DNA from: JABCPE02 sp963519075
Lineage (GTDB): Bacteria > Bacteroidota > Bacteroidia > Flavobacteriales > Weeksellaceae
Reading direction: 5' to 3'
NCBI GenBank assembly: GCA_963519075.1
Contig: CAUQMH010000020.1
Span: forward strand, 1-19,902
Length of the DNA stretch: 19,902 nucleotides
Shown: positions 8,734 through 17,373 of the stretch, piece by piece
Layout: every line of letters begins with the position of its first letter
Numbering within the stretch: the first letter of the stretch is position 1
Translations under genes and position numbers: made by a program
The notes under the pieces: generated by a model
What the model was told of the DNA's origin: nothing
Databases searched by the model: none
The model's input: the letters and a program-made list of their open reading frames with translations, nothing else

Positions 8734-9399
8734 TTAGTCAAGTTTTGTATGGCTTCCCACATAGTGCAGGAATTCTTTTCGTGTTGTAGGATTTTTTCTA
8801 AATAGTCCGCTGAGTTCGGCTGTGATGGTGCTGCTCGCAGTATCTTTTATCCCTCTACAGTTTACACAAAGATGTTTCGCATCTATGATACATGCCACAT
8901 CCTCCGTCCCTAGAGCCTCTTTCATCGCTTGGACAATCTGCATTGTTAATCGCTCCTGAACCTGCGGACGGCGAGCATAGTAATTTACAATTCTATTGAT
9001 TTTAGACAATCCTATAACCTCTCCATTAGAAATATAGGCTACATGAGCCCTTCCGATGATGGGCAAAAAGTGATGTTCACAGAAAGAATACACCGTGATA
9101 TCTTTTTCTACAAGCATCTGGCGGTATCTGTATTGATTTTTAAATGTAGAAATCCCTGGTTTGTTTTCAGGAAGAAGCCCGCCGAAAATCTCATTCACAT
9201 ACATTTTTGCAACTCTTTTAGGAGAGTCTTTTAGGCTGTCATCTGTCATATCCAGCCCTAGAGTGTACATAATCTCCCCAAAAAGTTTTTCTATCTTTTC
9301 TATCTTTTCATCAGGTGAAAGCAGAAAAGCATCTTTACGAAGAGGCGTATGTTCCTTACCTGTAAAAAAATCATCTTCTATATCTGAGAAATCTGTCAT
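8734..9399 (-). CDS. folE: GTP cyclohydrolase I
   Basis: A 221-residue GTP cyclohydrolase I, which converts GTP to 7,8-dihydroneopterin triphosphate, the first step of tetrahydrofolate synthesis. The zinc and catalytic residues are present: C107 and H110 in SFCEHHFLPIIGRAHVAYI, and C178 in DAKHLCVNCRGI. Also seen are DDSLKDSPKRVAKMY, IGLSKINRIV and the terminal DTASSTITAELSG, all strongly conserved. The first 25 or so residues are a variable acidic lead-in. It lies between pbp1A (15-base gap upstream) and the aldehyde dehydrogenase gene (15-base gap downstream) and is translated from the same transcript. Confidence 0.96.
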   Translation of the reverse strand: MTDFSDIEDDFFTGKEHTPLRKDAFLLSPDEKIEKIEKLFGEIMYTLGLDMTDDSLKDSPKRVAKMYVNEIFGGLLPENKPGISTFKNQYRYRQMLVEKDITVYSFCEHHFLPIIGRAHVAYISNGEVIGLSKINRIVNYYARRPQVQERLTMQIVQAMKEALGTEDVACIIDAKHLCVNCRGIKDTASSTITAELSGLFRKNPTTRKEFLHYVGSHTKLD

Positions 9400-9414
9400 T
9401 TCTATTTTAATTTT

Positions 9415-11748
9415 TTATTGATTAAAATCTATTTCATCCCCTTGGTTTATCCTGCTGTCAATATCCTCTTCCCTATTTTGGTTTGATTTTGATTTATCTT
9501 TTCCTTTATTAGGATTTTGTATTTCATCTATTGTCTGCAGTCCTCCTTCGTCTCCATAGCCTCCAAGTCCCTGCAAATCAGAACAATCTCCTTTCCAGTC
9601 TGATGGTTTTTCAAACTTATCTTCTTGTGTGATTTTCAATGATTTATCAGCATAAATTCTCTTCATGAAATACCCCCAGATAGGAAGCGCCATTTTCGCC
9701 CCCTGCCCTTCTCCTGTACTCCAGAAGTGGGTTGCTCTATCTTCCCAGCCTACCCATACACCTGTGGCTAGTTTAGGAGTTATCCCTATGAACCAACCGT
9801 CTGAGTTTTTCTGTGTTGTTCCTGTTTTACCAGCGATTTCTGCATTGATACCCATGCTTCTAAGCTGTCTAGATGCCGTTCCATAGCTGGCTACTCCTTT
9901 CATCATATCTATCATACTATAGGCATGTATAGGGTTCATCACCTCTCTGACCTCTGTTGTCACCTCCTTGATAACCCTTCCGTTGGCATCTTCAATACGC
10001 CAAATCATCTCTGGTTTTATATAATTCCCATAATTAGCAAAGGTACTATAAGCCCCAAGCATCTCATAAATGGTAATATCTGAAGACCCCAAAGCTGTCG
10101 CTAAGTCAGGAGTCATCTCGCCTGTAACTCCTAAATCTCGTGCTAACTGAATTACATTTTTAGGCCCTGCTGCCTCCATCAAACGGACTGCTATCGGGTT
10201 TTTGGAATGAGCAAGACCATCCTTCATCCTAAGCATACCTCCAGAACCTTTTACATGCCAAGAACCTCTGCTATAAGATGCATTGGAAATAGGCGTGCAT
10301 GGTGTCATCCCTAAATTTATAATTGCTGTAGCATACACAAAAGGCTTAAAGGTAGAACCTACCTGTCTTTTCCCTTGTTTCACATGGTCATACTGAAAGT
10401 GCTCCCAGTTAATCCCTCCGACCCAAGCCTTGATATCACCTGTTGTAGGCTCCATAGCCATAAGTCCTGCCTGTGCAATCTGCTTGTGATAACGGATAGA
10501 GTCCCATGGAGACATCTCCACATCCTGCTCACCTTCCCAAGTAAAGATGGAAGTTTTCACAGGTTTCTTAAACTCCATAAGGATAGAATCCTCTGACACA
10601 CCAGCCTCTGCAAGCTGTTTATATCTTCCTGTTCTCTTCACAGAAGCCATCATAATGTCATTTACCTGCTTGTCAGAAATATGATAAAAGGGTCTCTTTC
10701 TATTGTTTTTTTGTTCGTTATCAAAACTTTTCTGCAGATTGGTCAAGTGTTCTTTTATCGCTTCTTCAGCGTATTTCTGCATTTTGGAATCGACAGTAAC
10801 ATATATTTTTAGTCCATCTCTATATATGTTCAGTTCTTTTCCTGTTTTCTTCTCATAATCTTTGAGATATGTAGAAATTTCCTGACGAAGATAATGTTTG
10901 TAATATGCAGAATAGCCTTGGTCTATTCCTTTAATGTTTTGATAATCAGTTTTTATTGGCTCTTGTACAGCCTTATCATAGGTCGCTTGGTCTATGTATT
11001 TAGTCTCAAGCATTTGTTTCAGAACCACATTTCTTCTCTCAGTCGCTCTTTCCAAGTTTCTGAGTGGATTGTTTTTCACTGGGTTTTCCAACATTGCCAC
11101 AAAAGTAGCCGCCTCGGAAAGAGTAAGGTCTTTGGTTTTTTTATTGAAATAAACCTTTGATGCCATTTCTATCCCATTGGCATTATAAAGGAAATCAAAC
11201 TTATTGAAATACAAAGTAATAATCTCCTCTTTGGTATATCTTTTCTCTAAACTTACCGCTACAGACCATTCTTTCAGTTTTTGAAAGATTCTCTGTCTTT
11301 TGTTTTGTGCAGCTGATTTTGTAAATAAAAGCTTTGCTAACTGCTGGGTAATGGTAGAACCTCCCCCTCTTTCGCCTCGGAAATAGACTGCTCTCACTAT
11401 GGATTTTAGGTCTATTCCAGAATGCTCTCTGAAACGCTCATCTTCCTTCGCATAAAGAGCATAAACCAAATACGGCGGAAGCTGATTATAAGTAACTGGC
11501 TGGGTTTTTTCTTTTTCAAATTTACCCAAAACCACTCCATCAGAAGAAATAATCTCTGATGCTACATAGATATCTGGATTTTCTATATCTTTCATATCGG
11601 GCATCTCCCCAAGAAAACCCTGTGATATAGAAAAGAACAAAGCTACTATGGCTGCTACTATTCCTATAAATCCTAACCAAATCAACTTAATCCATCTTCC
11701 TACATAAGATTTTTTCTTTTTTGTGGGAAGTTTTTTTTCATTTTCCAT
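9415..11748 (-). CDS. pbp1A: Bifunctional penicillin-binding protein 1A (transglycosylase/transpeptidase)
   Basis: A 777-residue class A PBP that polymerises and crosslinks peptidoglycan. A basic cytoplasmic N-terminus is followed by one membrane anchor (about residues 20-43). The glycosyltransferase domain has catalytic E102 in KEDERFREHSGID, the GGGSTITQQLAK motif (128-139), and the EKRYTKEEIITLYFNK segment. The transpeptidase domain has S465-TFK (GSTFKPFVYA), the SxN motif S515-K-N517, and KTGTT at 641-645. The tail (about 735-777) is a charged, low-complexity stretch rich in Asn, Lys and Asp. The gene starts 5 bases after the gldH stop and precedes folE by 15 bases. All active-site residues are intact, so it should be functional. 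Confidence 0.95.
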   Translation of the reverse strand: MENEKKLPTKKKKSYVGRWIKLIWLGFIGIVAAIVALFFSISQGFLGEMPDMKDIENPDIYVASEIISSDGVVLGKFEKEKTQPVTYNQLPPYLVYALYAKEDERFREHSGIDLKSIVRAVYFRGERGGGSTITQQLAKLLFTKSAAQNKRQRIFQKLKEWSVAVSLEKRYTKEEIITLYFNKFDFLYNANGIEMASKVYFNKKTKDLTLSEAATFVAMLENPVKNNPLRNLERATERRNVVLKQMLETKYIDQATYDKAVQEPIKTDYQNIKGIDQGYSAYYKHYLRQEISTYLKDYEKKTGKELNIYRDGLKIYVTVDSKMQKYAEEAIKEHLTNLQKSFDNEQKNNRKRPFYHISDKQVNDIMMASVKRTGRYKQLAEAGVSEDSILMEFKKPVKTSIFTWEGEQDVEMSPWDSIRYHKQIAQAGLMAMEPTTGDIKAWVGGINWEHFQYDHVKQGKRQVGSTFKPFVYATAIINLGMTPCTPISNASYSRGSWHVKGSGGMLRMKDGLAHSKNPIAVRLMEAAGPKNVIQLARDLGVTGEMTPDLATALGSSDITIYEMLGAYSTFANYGNYIKPEMIWRIEDANGRVIKEVTTEVREVMNPIHAYSMIDMMKGVASYGTASRQLRSMGINAEIAGKTGTTQKNSDGWFIGITPKLATGVWVGWEDRATHFWSTGEGQGAKMALPIWGYFMKRIYADKSLKITQEDKFEKPSDWKGDCSDLQGLGGYGDEGGLQTIDEIQNPNKGKDKSKSNQNREEDIDSRINQGDEIDFNQ

Positions 11749-11753
11749 ATTTA

Positions 11754-12230
11754 TTACGGAGTTGTTGTTTTTATATTTTCTATTTTAATACCTATATCCT
11801 CTATCCCCTTCAGCTGGTCGGTTCTCATTCCGTGTTTTAGTTCCACTTTATATTTACCATTCGCAGGGAATTTGTATTCATTTTTATACTGAACGAGAAT
11901 TTCCTTAACATCTCCTATACCACTTCCGTACCATTCTCCATTTGGTTTTGCTAAAATATACTGAAGCGTATCTGTTTTCAAAACTTTATTCTTTTCTCCT
12001 TTAATAGTAGAAATCAGAAACAAGTTATTGTAAGGATATTCATTATTGTTTCTTACAACAAATATAAGATTTTTCGGAGACTGAGAATCTTTGATTTCAA
12101 ACTCTATTTTCTTAGCATCATTCTTTCCCCAGAGGTTATTCACCTCGGTCATATAGATTTCTCCCTCGCTGGAACAGCCTATGGAAATAAACCACAATGC
12201 TGCAAATATCCATATCTTTTTACCCATCAT
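11754..12230 (-). CDS. gldH: Gliding motility lipoprotein GldH
   Basis: A small lipoprotein of about 158 residues that matches GldH, required for Bacteroidota gliding in Flavobacterium johnsoniae. The signal sequence is GKKIWIFAALWFISIGC, with the lipidated Cys in SIGC; the mature part has the GldH-like opening MTEVNNLWGKNDAKKIEFEI and an all-beta appearance. The open frame extends upstream to a non-ATG codon at 12317, but that stretch is a basic shadow of the ricT tail; the signal peptide fixes the start at one of two tandem ATGs (12230 or 12227). The start overlaps the 3' end of ricT by 8-11 bases, which implies translational coupling. Presence of gldH alone does not prove that the organism glides, since non-motile relatives also keep it. 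Confidence 0.82.
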   Translation of the reverse strand: MMGKKIWIFAALWFISIGCSSEGEIYMTEVNNLWGKNDAKKIEFEIKDSQSPKNLIFVVRNNNEYPYNNLFLISTIKGEKNKVLKTDTLQYILAKPNGEWYGSGIGDVKEILVQYKNEYKFPANGKYKVELKHGMRTDQLKGIEDIGIKIENIKTTTP

Positions 12231-13485
12231 TATTATTTTTTTTCGGGTTATTTCTTTTTTTATTATTCTTTTTATTGTTCGGTTTTTGTTGCTCTGAATT
12301 ATTCTGTTTCGGAGCATTATTATTGTTTTTTTCTTCCTTTGGAGAAGTGTTTTTCTTTTCCTTGTTTTTAGGTTTCTTGTTTGATTTTTTCTTCTCGAAA
12401 CGGTCTATGTTATTCTCCTGAATCAGATCTATTTCCTTCGTAGGAACGGACAATTCTTGAGTTTTATACTCCTCTAATGGCGGAATTTTGTTCCCTTTTT
12501 TGTTCATGGAAATCATTTCCTTCACTTCTTGGATATCTAGGTCATACCAAAGAATAGAATTATCCACATAAGCGAACCACATTCTCTTTTTGAAAACATC
12601 TATTTTGATGCAGAAAGCCTTTCCTTTTTCTGTATCCAAAACCGTGCTGGAAGAAGGAAAATGGCTGAGAGCATCCATATAGCTATCCAGCTCAAAATTC
12701 AGACAGCATTTTAGCTTACCGCACTGTCCCGCAAGTTTTAATGGGTTTATGCTCAGCTGCTGGTATCTGGCTGCATTAGTATTCACCGAACGAAAATCCG
12801 TAAGCCATGTGGAACAGCAGAGTTCCCTGCCACAAGAGCCTATTCCGCCCAGTTTAGCTGCTTCCTGTCGGTAACCTATCTGTTTCATATCTACTTTAGT
12901 ACGAAAAACAGCCGCATACTCCTTTATCAGCTGTCGGAAATCTACTCTTCCATCTGCTGTATAGTAAAAAGTAATCTTAGAGCCGTCCCCTTGGTATTCT
13001 ATATCCGAAATTTTCATTTCAAGATTTAGATTCAAGGCGATTTTTCTTGCTTCTTTCTTTACTTCTTCTTCTTTTTTTCTAGAATTTTGCCATATTTCTA
13101 CATCTTTTTGTGTAGCTATACGGATTATTTTGGAGGTTTGTTCTTCTCCAAAATTTTTCTTTTTCATCTGTATCCTTACCAGTTCACCTGTGAGACTCAC
13201 CACTCCGACATCATACCCTGAGCTGGACTCTACCGTTACTATACTTCCTATATGCAGCGGTAGTTTATCTATGTTATGATAAAAACTTTTTCTTTCATTT
13301 TTAAATCTAACCTCAACATACTCACACTCATTCAGTGGAGATTTTATATTGGCAAGCCAATCAAAAACACTTAATTTATAACTATATTCACAAGTATCTA
13401 TTATATCACAACTAAACTCTCCTTTGCTGTTAGTAGAGCAGCCGTGGGAAGAATCGCCAGAATTTTTACATCCTCCACAACTCAT
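12220..13485 (-). CDS. ricT: PSP1/RicT (YaaT)-family protein with Asn/Lys-rich tail
   Basis: A 421-residue PSP1-domain protein, homologous to RicT (YaaT) of Bacillus subtilis, a subunit of an Fe-S complex that affects RNA processing; its role in Bacteroidota is not settled. The core (about 55-325) carries the family cysteines: C218, C223, C224 in GSCGRELCCSTWL and C255, C260, C261 in QCGKLKCCLNFE. Additional cysteines sit at the N-terminus (MSCGGCKNSG, then C16, C26, C32). Residues about 364-421 are a low-complexity tail of Lys, Asn, Glu and Gln, probably disordered. It is the first gene of the operon with gldH, pbp1A, folE and the dehydrogenase; its stop lies inside the gldH start region. 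ATG at 13483-13485 follows a very good promoter with a leader of about 15-20 bases. Confidence 0.88.
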   Translation of the reverse strand: MSCGGCKNSGDSSHGCSTNSKGEFSCDIIDTCEYSYKLSVFDWLANIKSPLNECEYVEVRFKNERKSFYHNIDKLPLHIGSIVTVESSSGYDVGVVSLTGELVRIQMKKKNFGEEQTSKIIRIATQKDVEIWQNSRKKEEEVKKEARKIALNLNLEMKISDIEYQGDGSKITFYYTADGRVDFRQLIKEYAAVFRTKVDMKQIGYRQEAAKLGGIGSCGRELCCSTWLTDFRSVNTNAARYQQLSINPLKLAGQCGKLKCCLNFELDSYMDALSHFPSSSTVLDTEKGKAFCIKIDVFKKRMWFAYVDNSILWYDLDIQEVKEMISMNKKGNKIPPLEEYKTQELSVPTKEIDLIQENNIDRFEKKKSNKKPKNKEKKNTSPKEEKNNNNAPKQNNSEQQKPNNKKNNKKRNNPKKNNNDG

Positions 13486-13505
13486 ATTTATCTTTTTTAT
13501 TCTTG

Positions 13506-13535
13506 CAAATGTAGTTATTTTTTAGCGAAAAACAA
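13506..13535 (-). promoter_or_regulatory. Bacteroidota-type promoter of the ricT-gldH-pbp1A-folE operon
   Basis: Read on the minus strand: TTG (13535-13533), a 19-base spacer, then TACATTTG (13513-13506). This is a full match to the Bacteroidota consensus TTG-N17-23-TAnnTTTG. The -7 element ends 20 bases before the ricT ATG, so the leader is short and A-rich. It lies in the 68-base gap after tex, so the operon can be expressed independently of tex. Confidence 0.78.
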
Positions 13536-13553
13536 TATTAAAATAGTTCTTCT

Positions 13554-15683
13554 CTAAATCACCATCGACAGAGCTATTCGCTTTCTCTCCGTGTCTATTT
13601 CTATTATTTTCACTTTTACCTGCTGGTGGAGTTTTACCACCTCGCTAGGGTCGCTCACGAAGCCGTCTTTCAGCTGAGAAATATGCACCAGCCCATTTTC
13701 TTTTATCCCAATATCCACAAAACACCCAAATGCCGTGATATTGCTCACTATCCCAGGAAGTATCATTCCTGTTTTCAAATCTTCAAAGGTTTTTATATTC
13801 GGGTCAAATTCAAAGACTTTGCTCGCTTTCCTTGGGTCAAGCCCTGGTTTTAGAAGTTCTTTCAGAATATCCTTTATCCCTAAAATTCCAATGTCCTCTG
13901 TTGTGTATTTTTCTGGTGCAATTTGTTTAATTTTCTCCTCATTAGCGATAAGGTCTATCGTTTTGACACCGAGGTCTTTCGCCATTTTTTCTACGATTTT
14001 GTAGGCTTCTGGATGCACAGAGGAGTTATCCAAAGGATTTTTGCCATCTTTTATTCGGATGAATGCCGCCGCCTGCTGGAATGCCTTTTCGCCCAAACGA
14101 GGAACTTTTTTAAGCTGATTTCTATCCACAAAAGCGCCATTTTCGGTTCGGTAAGCCACGATATTTTCTGCAAGTTTTTCGCCAATACCAGAGACATAGC
14201 TCAGCAGAGATTTACTCGCCGTATTGATGTTAATCCCTACTGAATTCACACATTTTACGACCGTGCTGTCCAATTCTTCTTTTAATAAAGTCTGGTCTAC
14301 ATCGTGCTGATACTGCCCTACTCCGATGTTCTTTGGGTCTATTTTTACCAACTCGGCAAGCGGGTCAGACAGCCTCCTTCCGATAGAGACAGCGCCTCTC
14401 ACGGTGATGTCATAATCAGGAAATTCATCTCGGGCAATTTTACTCGCGGAATAGATAGACGCTCCAGCTTCGGACACCACGAAAACCTGCAAAAGTCTGT
14501 CAAACGCGATTTTCTTAATGAAAAACTCAGTTTCACGAGAGGCCGTTCCATTCCCGATAGAAATCGCCTCAATATGGTAAGCCTCCACCATAGAGCGGAT
14601 TTTTTTCATCGCAGTGGCAGTTTCTTTCTGTGGAGCGTGTGGATAAATGGTCTCATTATGAAGCAAATCGCCTTTTTCATCAAGACAAACCACCTTACAG
14701 CCCGTTCTATACCCTGGGTCTATGGCTAAAATTCGCTTCTCGCCGAGAGGCGGAGCCAAAAGCAATTGTGTCAAATTTTCAGAAAAAATAGAAATCGCCT
14801 TTTCATCGGCTTTAATCTTGGCTTCCTGCAAAATTTCATTTGAAATAGAAGGCTCCAAAAGTCTTTTGTAAGCATCCTGAGCCGCAAGGATGATTTGCTC
14901 TGCACACGAAGGTGAAGCCGTTTTCACCAAACTTCCCTCCATGAAAGTAAGGATTTCTTCTTTGTCAATGTCAATACTCACTTTTATAAAACCCTCTTTT
15001 TCAGCACGAAGCATCGCTAGAAGCCTGTGAGAAGGGATTTTATTCAGCGGTTCGCTCCAGTCAAAATATTGAGCGTATTTCTGTGCCTCTTCCTCCTCTT
15101 TTTTGGTTTTGACTACTTTACTGGAAATCACGGCTTTTCGCTGAAAAACTCTTCTAAGATTTTTTCTAATGAAAATATTTTCGTTTATCCATTCTGTGAT
15201 GATGTCCCTCGCGCCTTGAAGCGCCTCCTCCACGCTGAAAACTTCTTTATTCAGATAATTCTGCGCTGTTTGCTCTATGTCACCGCTGTTTTTCTGCGCC
15301 ATGATGATTTTTGCCAAAGGCTCCAGCCCTTTTTCTTTTGCAGCATCGGCTTTGGTTTTTCTTCGTTTTTTAAAGGGAAGATATAAGTCTTCTATCTCCT
15401 GTAAATCAAAGCTTTGCTCTATTTTTGCGCGAAGTTCTGGCGTGAGTTTTTCCTGCTCTTCTATGGATTTCAGAACGCTTTCTTTTCTCTTTTGGATTTC
15501 ATCAAAATTTTTGCTAAGTTTCTGAATCTGTTCTATTTCCACCTCGCCGAGGTTTCCTGTTTTATCTTTTCTATATCGCGCAATAAAGGGAATGGTGCAG
15601 TCCTCCGAAAGCAGCTGCAAAACTGCGTTTATCTGTTTTTCTTGAATTGAAATATTCTGCTGAATGAATTGTATTTTGTCCAT
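13554..15683 (-). CDS. tex: Tex family S1 RNA-binding transcription accessory protein
   Basis: A 709-residue Tex protein, a conserved cytoplasmic nucleic-acid-binding factor linked to transcription and RNA metabolism. Domains in order: N-terminal Tex helical region (about 1-310, with IPFIARYRKDKTGNL at 31-45), a YqgF/RNase H-like domain (about 317-440, LAIDPGYRTGCKV), helix-hairpin-helix repeats (about 485-560, VGININTASKSLLSYVSGIG), and an S1 domain (about 637-707, GMILPGIVSNITAFGCFVDIG). It ends directly after the S1 domain, without the basic tail seen in some proteobacterial homologues. ATG at 15681-15683 is divergent from cysS. No convincing -33/-7 pair was found for it in the 96-base spacer. 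Confidence 0.95.
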   Translation of the reverse strand: MDKIQFIQQNISIQEKQINAVLQLLSEDCTIPFIARYRKDKTGNLGEVEIEQIQKLSKNFDEIQKRKESVLKSIEEQEKLTPELRAKIEQSFDLQEIEDLYLPFKKRRKTKADAAKEKGLEPLAKIIMAQKNSGDIEQTAQNYLNKEVFSVEEALQGARDIITEWINENIFIRKNLRRVFQRKAVISSKVVKTKKEEEEAQKYAQYFDWSEPLNKIPSHRLLAMLRAEKEGFIKVSIDIDKEEILTFMEGSLVKTASPSCAEQIILAAQDAYKRLLEPSISNEILQEAKIKADEKAISIFSENLTQLLLAPPLGEKRILAIDPGYRTGCKVVCLDEKGDLLHNETIYPHAPQKETATAMKKIRSMVEAYHIEAISIGNGTASRETEFFIKKIAFDRLLQVFVVSEAGASIYSASKIARDEFPDYDITVRGAVSIGRRLSDPLAELVKIDPKNIGVGQYQHDVDQTLLKEELDSTVVKCVNSVGININTASKSLLSYVSGIGEKLAENIVAYRTENGAFVDRNQLKKVPRLGEKAFQQAAAFIRIKDGKNPLDNSSVHPEAYKIVEKMAKDLGVKTIDLIANEEKIKQIAPEKYTTEDIGILGIKDILKELLKPGLDPRKASKVFEFDPNIKTFEDLKTGMILPGIVSNITAFGCFVDIGIKENGLVHISQLKDGFVSDPSEVVKLHQQVKVKIIEIDTERKRIALSMVI

Positions 15684-15750
15684 TATAATTTTTGATAAAT
15701 AATCCGCAAAATAAACAAACTTTAATTTAAAATGTCTAATGTTTTTTAAT

Positions 15751-15758
15751 TATCTTTG
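15751..15758 (+). promoter_or_regulatory. Putative -7 element for cysS
   Basis: TATCTTTG matches TAnnTTTG and ends 21 bases before the cysS ATG. A TTG at the proper -33 distance is not visible, so the assignment is tentative. Its presence also argues against the in-frame TTG at 15756 as a start codon, because that TTG lies inside the element. Confidence 0.45.
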
Positions 15759-15779
15759 TCAGTCTTAATAAAACATAAT

Positions 15780-17258
15780 ATGAATCATCAACTAAAAATA
15801 TTCAATTCCTTAAAAGGAGAAAAAGAAGTTTTTGTGCCTTTGCACGAGAATAATGTAGGAATGTATGTGTGTGGCCCTACGGTGTACAGTAATGTGCATT
15901 TGGGAAATGTGCGTACCTTTATGTCGTTTGATTTTGTGTATCGTACGCTGAAATTCTTGGGCTACAAAGTGCGATATGTCCGTAACATTACCGATGCAGG
16001 ACACCTTACTGATGATGGCGATGTAAACAATGACCGTTTCGTAAAACAATCCCGCCTAGAAAAACTGGAACCTATGGAAATCGTACAAAAATATACGGTT
16101 GATTTCCATAAAGTTTTGGATATATTCAATCTTCTTCCGCCGACAATAGAACCTACTGCGACAGGGCATATTTTGGAACAAATCCAGCTCACAGAAAAAC
16201 TCTTGAATGATGGTTTTGCCTATGAGAGCAATGGTTCTGTGTATTTCGATGTGCTGGAATACAACAAACGCGGACTCAACTACGGCGAACTTTCTAATAG
16301 AAATATAGAAGAGCTTTTTGCGAACACCCGCGACCTCGATGGACAAGGCGAAAAACGCAATCCTCAGGACTTCGCACTGTGGAAAAAAGCTTCGCCAGCT
16401 CACATTATGCGCTGGGCTTCTCCTTGGGGCGATGGTTTCCCTGGCTGGCATTTAGAATGTACAGTGATGAGCACCAAATACCTTGGTAATCAGTTTGATA
16501 TCCACGGAGGAGGTATGGACTTGAAATTCCCTCACCACGAATGCGAAATCGCACAAGGTAAAGCAGGACACGGCGAAAGCCCAGTACGCTACTGGATGCA
16601 CGCTAATATGCTGACAATGAATGGACAACGAATGAGCAAATCGACAGGAAACTACATTTTACCAATGCAGCTCATCAACGGTGACAACACATTCTTTGAG
16701 AAAGCTTTTGCGCCTGCGGTGATTCGTTTCTGCTTTATGCAAGCGCACTACCGCAGTGTACTTGACATCTCTAATGAAGCTATGCTCGCTGCCGAAAAAG
16801 GCTTTAACAGGCTTATGGAAGCATTGAAAATTTTAAATGAAATCAACACCGAAATAGAACATCCTACTGCACTCCCTATATCTGAATGGAGAGAAAAATG
16901 CTACAATGCGCTATTGGATGATTTTAATTCGCCTATACTTATCGCTCATCTTTTCGAAGCGGTGAAATGGATTTTCCAAGTGAAAAACGGAGAAGAAAAA
17001 ATATCAATCGATGAACTCAACGAATTGAAAACACTGATGAACGCCTTTGTTTTCGATGTCTTGGGCTTACGAAACGAAGAGCAGGCAGCAGGAAATAATG
17101 ACAAACTTGATGGTGTGGTTCAGCTCCTTATCAATATGAGAATGGAAGCTCGTGCCAACAAAGACTGGGCGCTTTCGGACAAAATCCGAGATGAATTATC
17201 CGCAATCGGCATCCAGCTAAAAGACGGAAAAGAAGGGACGAGTTATTCTGTAAGTTAA
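15780..17258 (+). CDS. cysS: Cysteinyl-tRNA synthetase
   Basis: A 492-residue class I aminoacyl-tRNA synthetase that charges tRNA-Cys. The ATP-binding HIGH-type motif is in GPTVYSNVHLGNVRTF (H40-L-G-N43) and the KMSKS loop is R284-M-S-K-S288. The zinc site that discriminates cysteine is complete: C31 (YVCGP), C227 (HLECTVM), H252 and E256 (FPHHECEIAQ). The C-terminal part is the DALR-type anticodon-binding region followed by the ADxIRDEL-type end (WALSDKIRDELSAIGIQLKDG). ATG at 15780 is chosen; an open frame extends to a TTG at 15756, but those eight codons are unlike the family and overlap the promoter element. No terminator is seen in the 115 bases that follow. Confidence 0.96.
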   Translation: MNHQLKIFNSLKGEKEVFVPLHENNVGMYVCGPTVYSNVHLGNVRTFMSFDFVYRTLKFLGYKVRYVRNITDAGHLTDDGDVNNDRFVKQSRLEKLEPMEIVQKYTVDFHKVLDIFNLLPPTIEPTATGHILEQIQLTEKLLNDGFAYESNGSVYFDVLEYNKRGLNYGELSNRNIEELFANTRDLDGQGEKRNPQDFALWKKASPAHIMRWASPWGDGFPGWHLECTVMSTKYLGNQFDIHGGGMDLKFPHHECEIAQGKAGHGESPVRYWMHANMLTMNGQRMSKSTGNYILPMQLINGDNTFFEKAFAPAVIRFCFMQAHYRSVLDISNEAMLAAEKGFNRLMEALKILNEINTEIEHPTALPISEWREKCYNALLDDFNSPILIAHLFEAVKWIFQVKNGEEKISIDELNELKTLMNAFVFDVLGLRNEEQAAGNNDKLDGVVQLLINMRMEARANKDWALSDKIRDELSAIGIQLKDGKEGTSYSVS

Positions 17259-17373
17259 ATGAAGAGTGACTTTTAAAATTTTACTATAACAAAAATATTC
17301 AAGAACTTCGCAAAAAGGAGTGTAAAGTCAATATAATAAATAGATTATGTTATAAATCAAAAAAGAAACTTTT

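Noticed and set aside
12231..12317. 29-residue basic N-terminal extension of gldH
   Set aside because: It would place a long charged segment before the lipoprotein signal peptide and lies wholly inside ricT; the tandem ATGs at 12227-12230 directly precede the signal sequence.
12197..12421. Plus-strand open frame encoding a very Leu/Phe-rich, membrane-like peptide
   Set aside because: It is the antisense shadow of the Lys/Asn-rich ricT tail (A-rich codons read as Phe/Leu on the other strand) and overlaps two well-supported genes.
14304..14729. 141-codon plus-strand open frame inside tex
   Set aside because: It is antisense to the intact YqgF/HhH part of tex, has no recognisable domain and no promoter or leader of its own.
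15756..15779. N-terminal extension of cysS from a TTG codon
   Set aside because: The eight extra codons lie in a TAnnTTTG promoter element and do not resemble CysRS N-termini; ATG at 15780 gives the expected family start.
17259..17373. Possible small gene, terminator or regulatory RNA between cysS and the RloC-like gene
   Set aside because: The ATG right after the cysS stop opens only five codons, no stable hairpin with a T-tract was found, and no promoter of the Bacteroidota type is evident; I see only AT-rich spacer.
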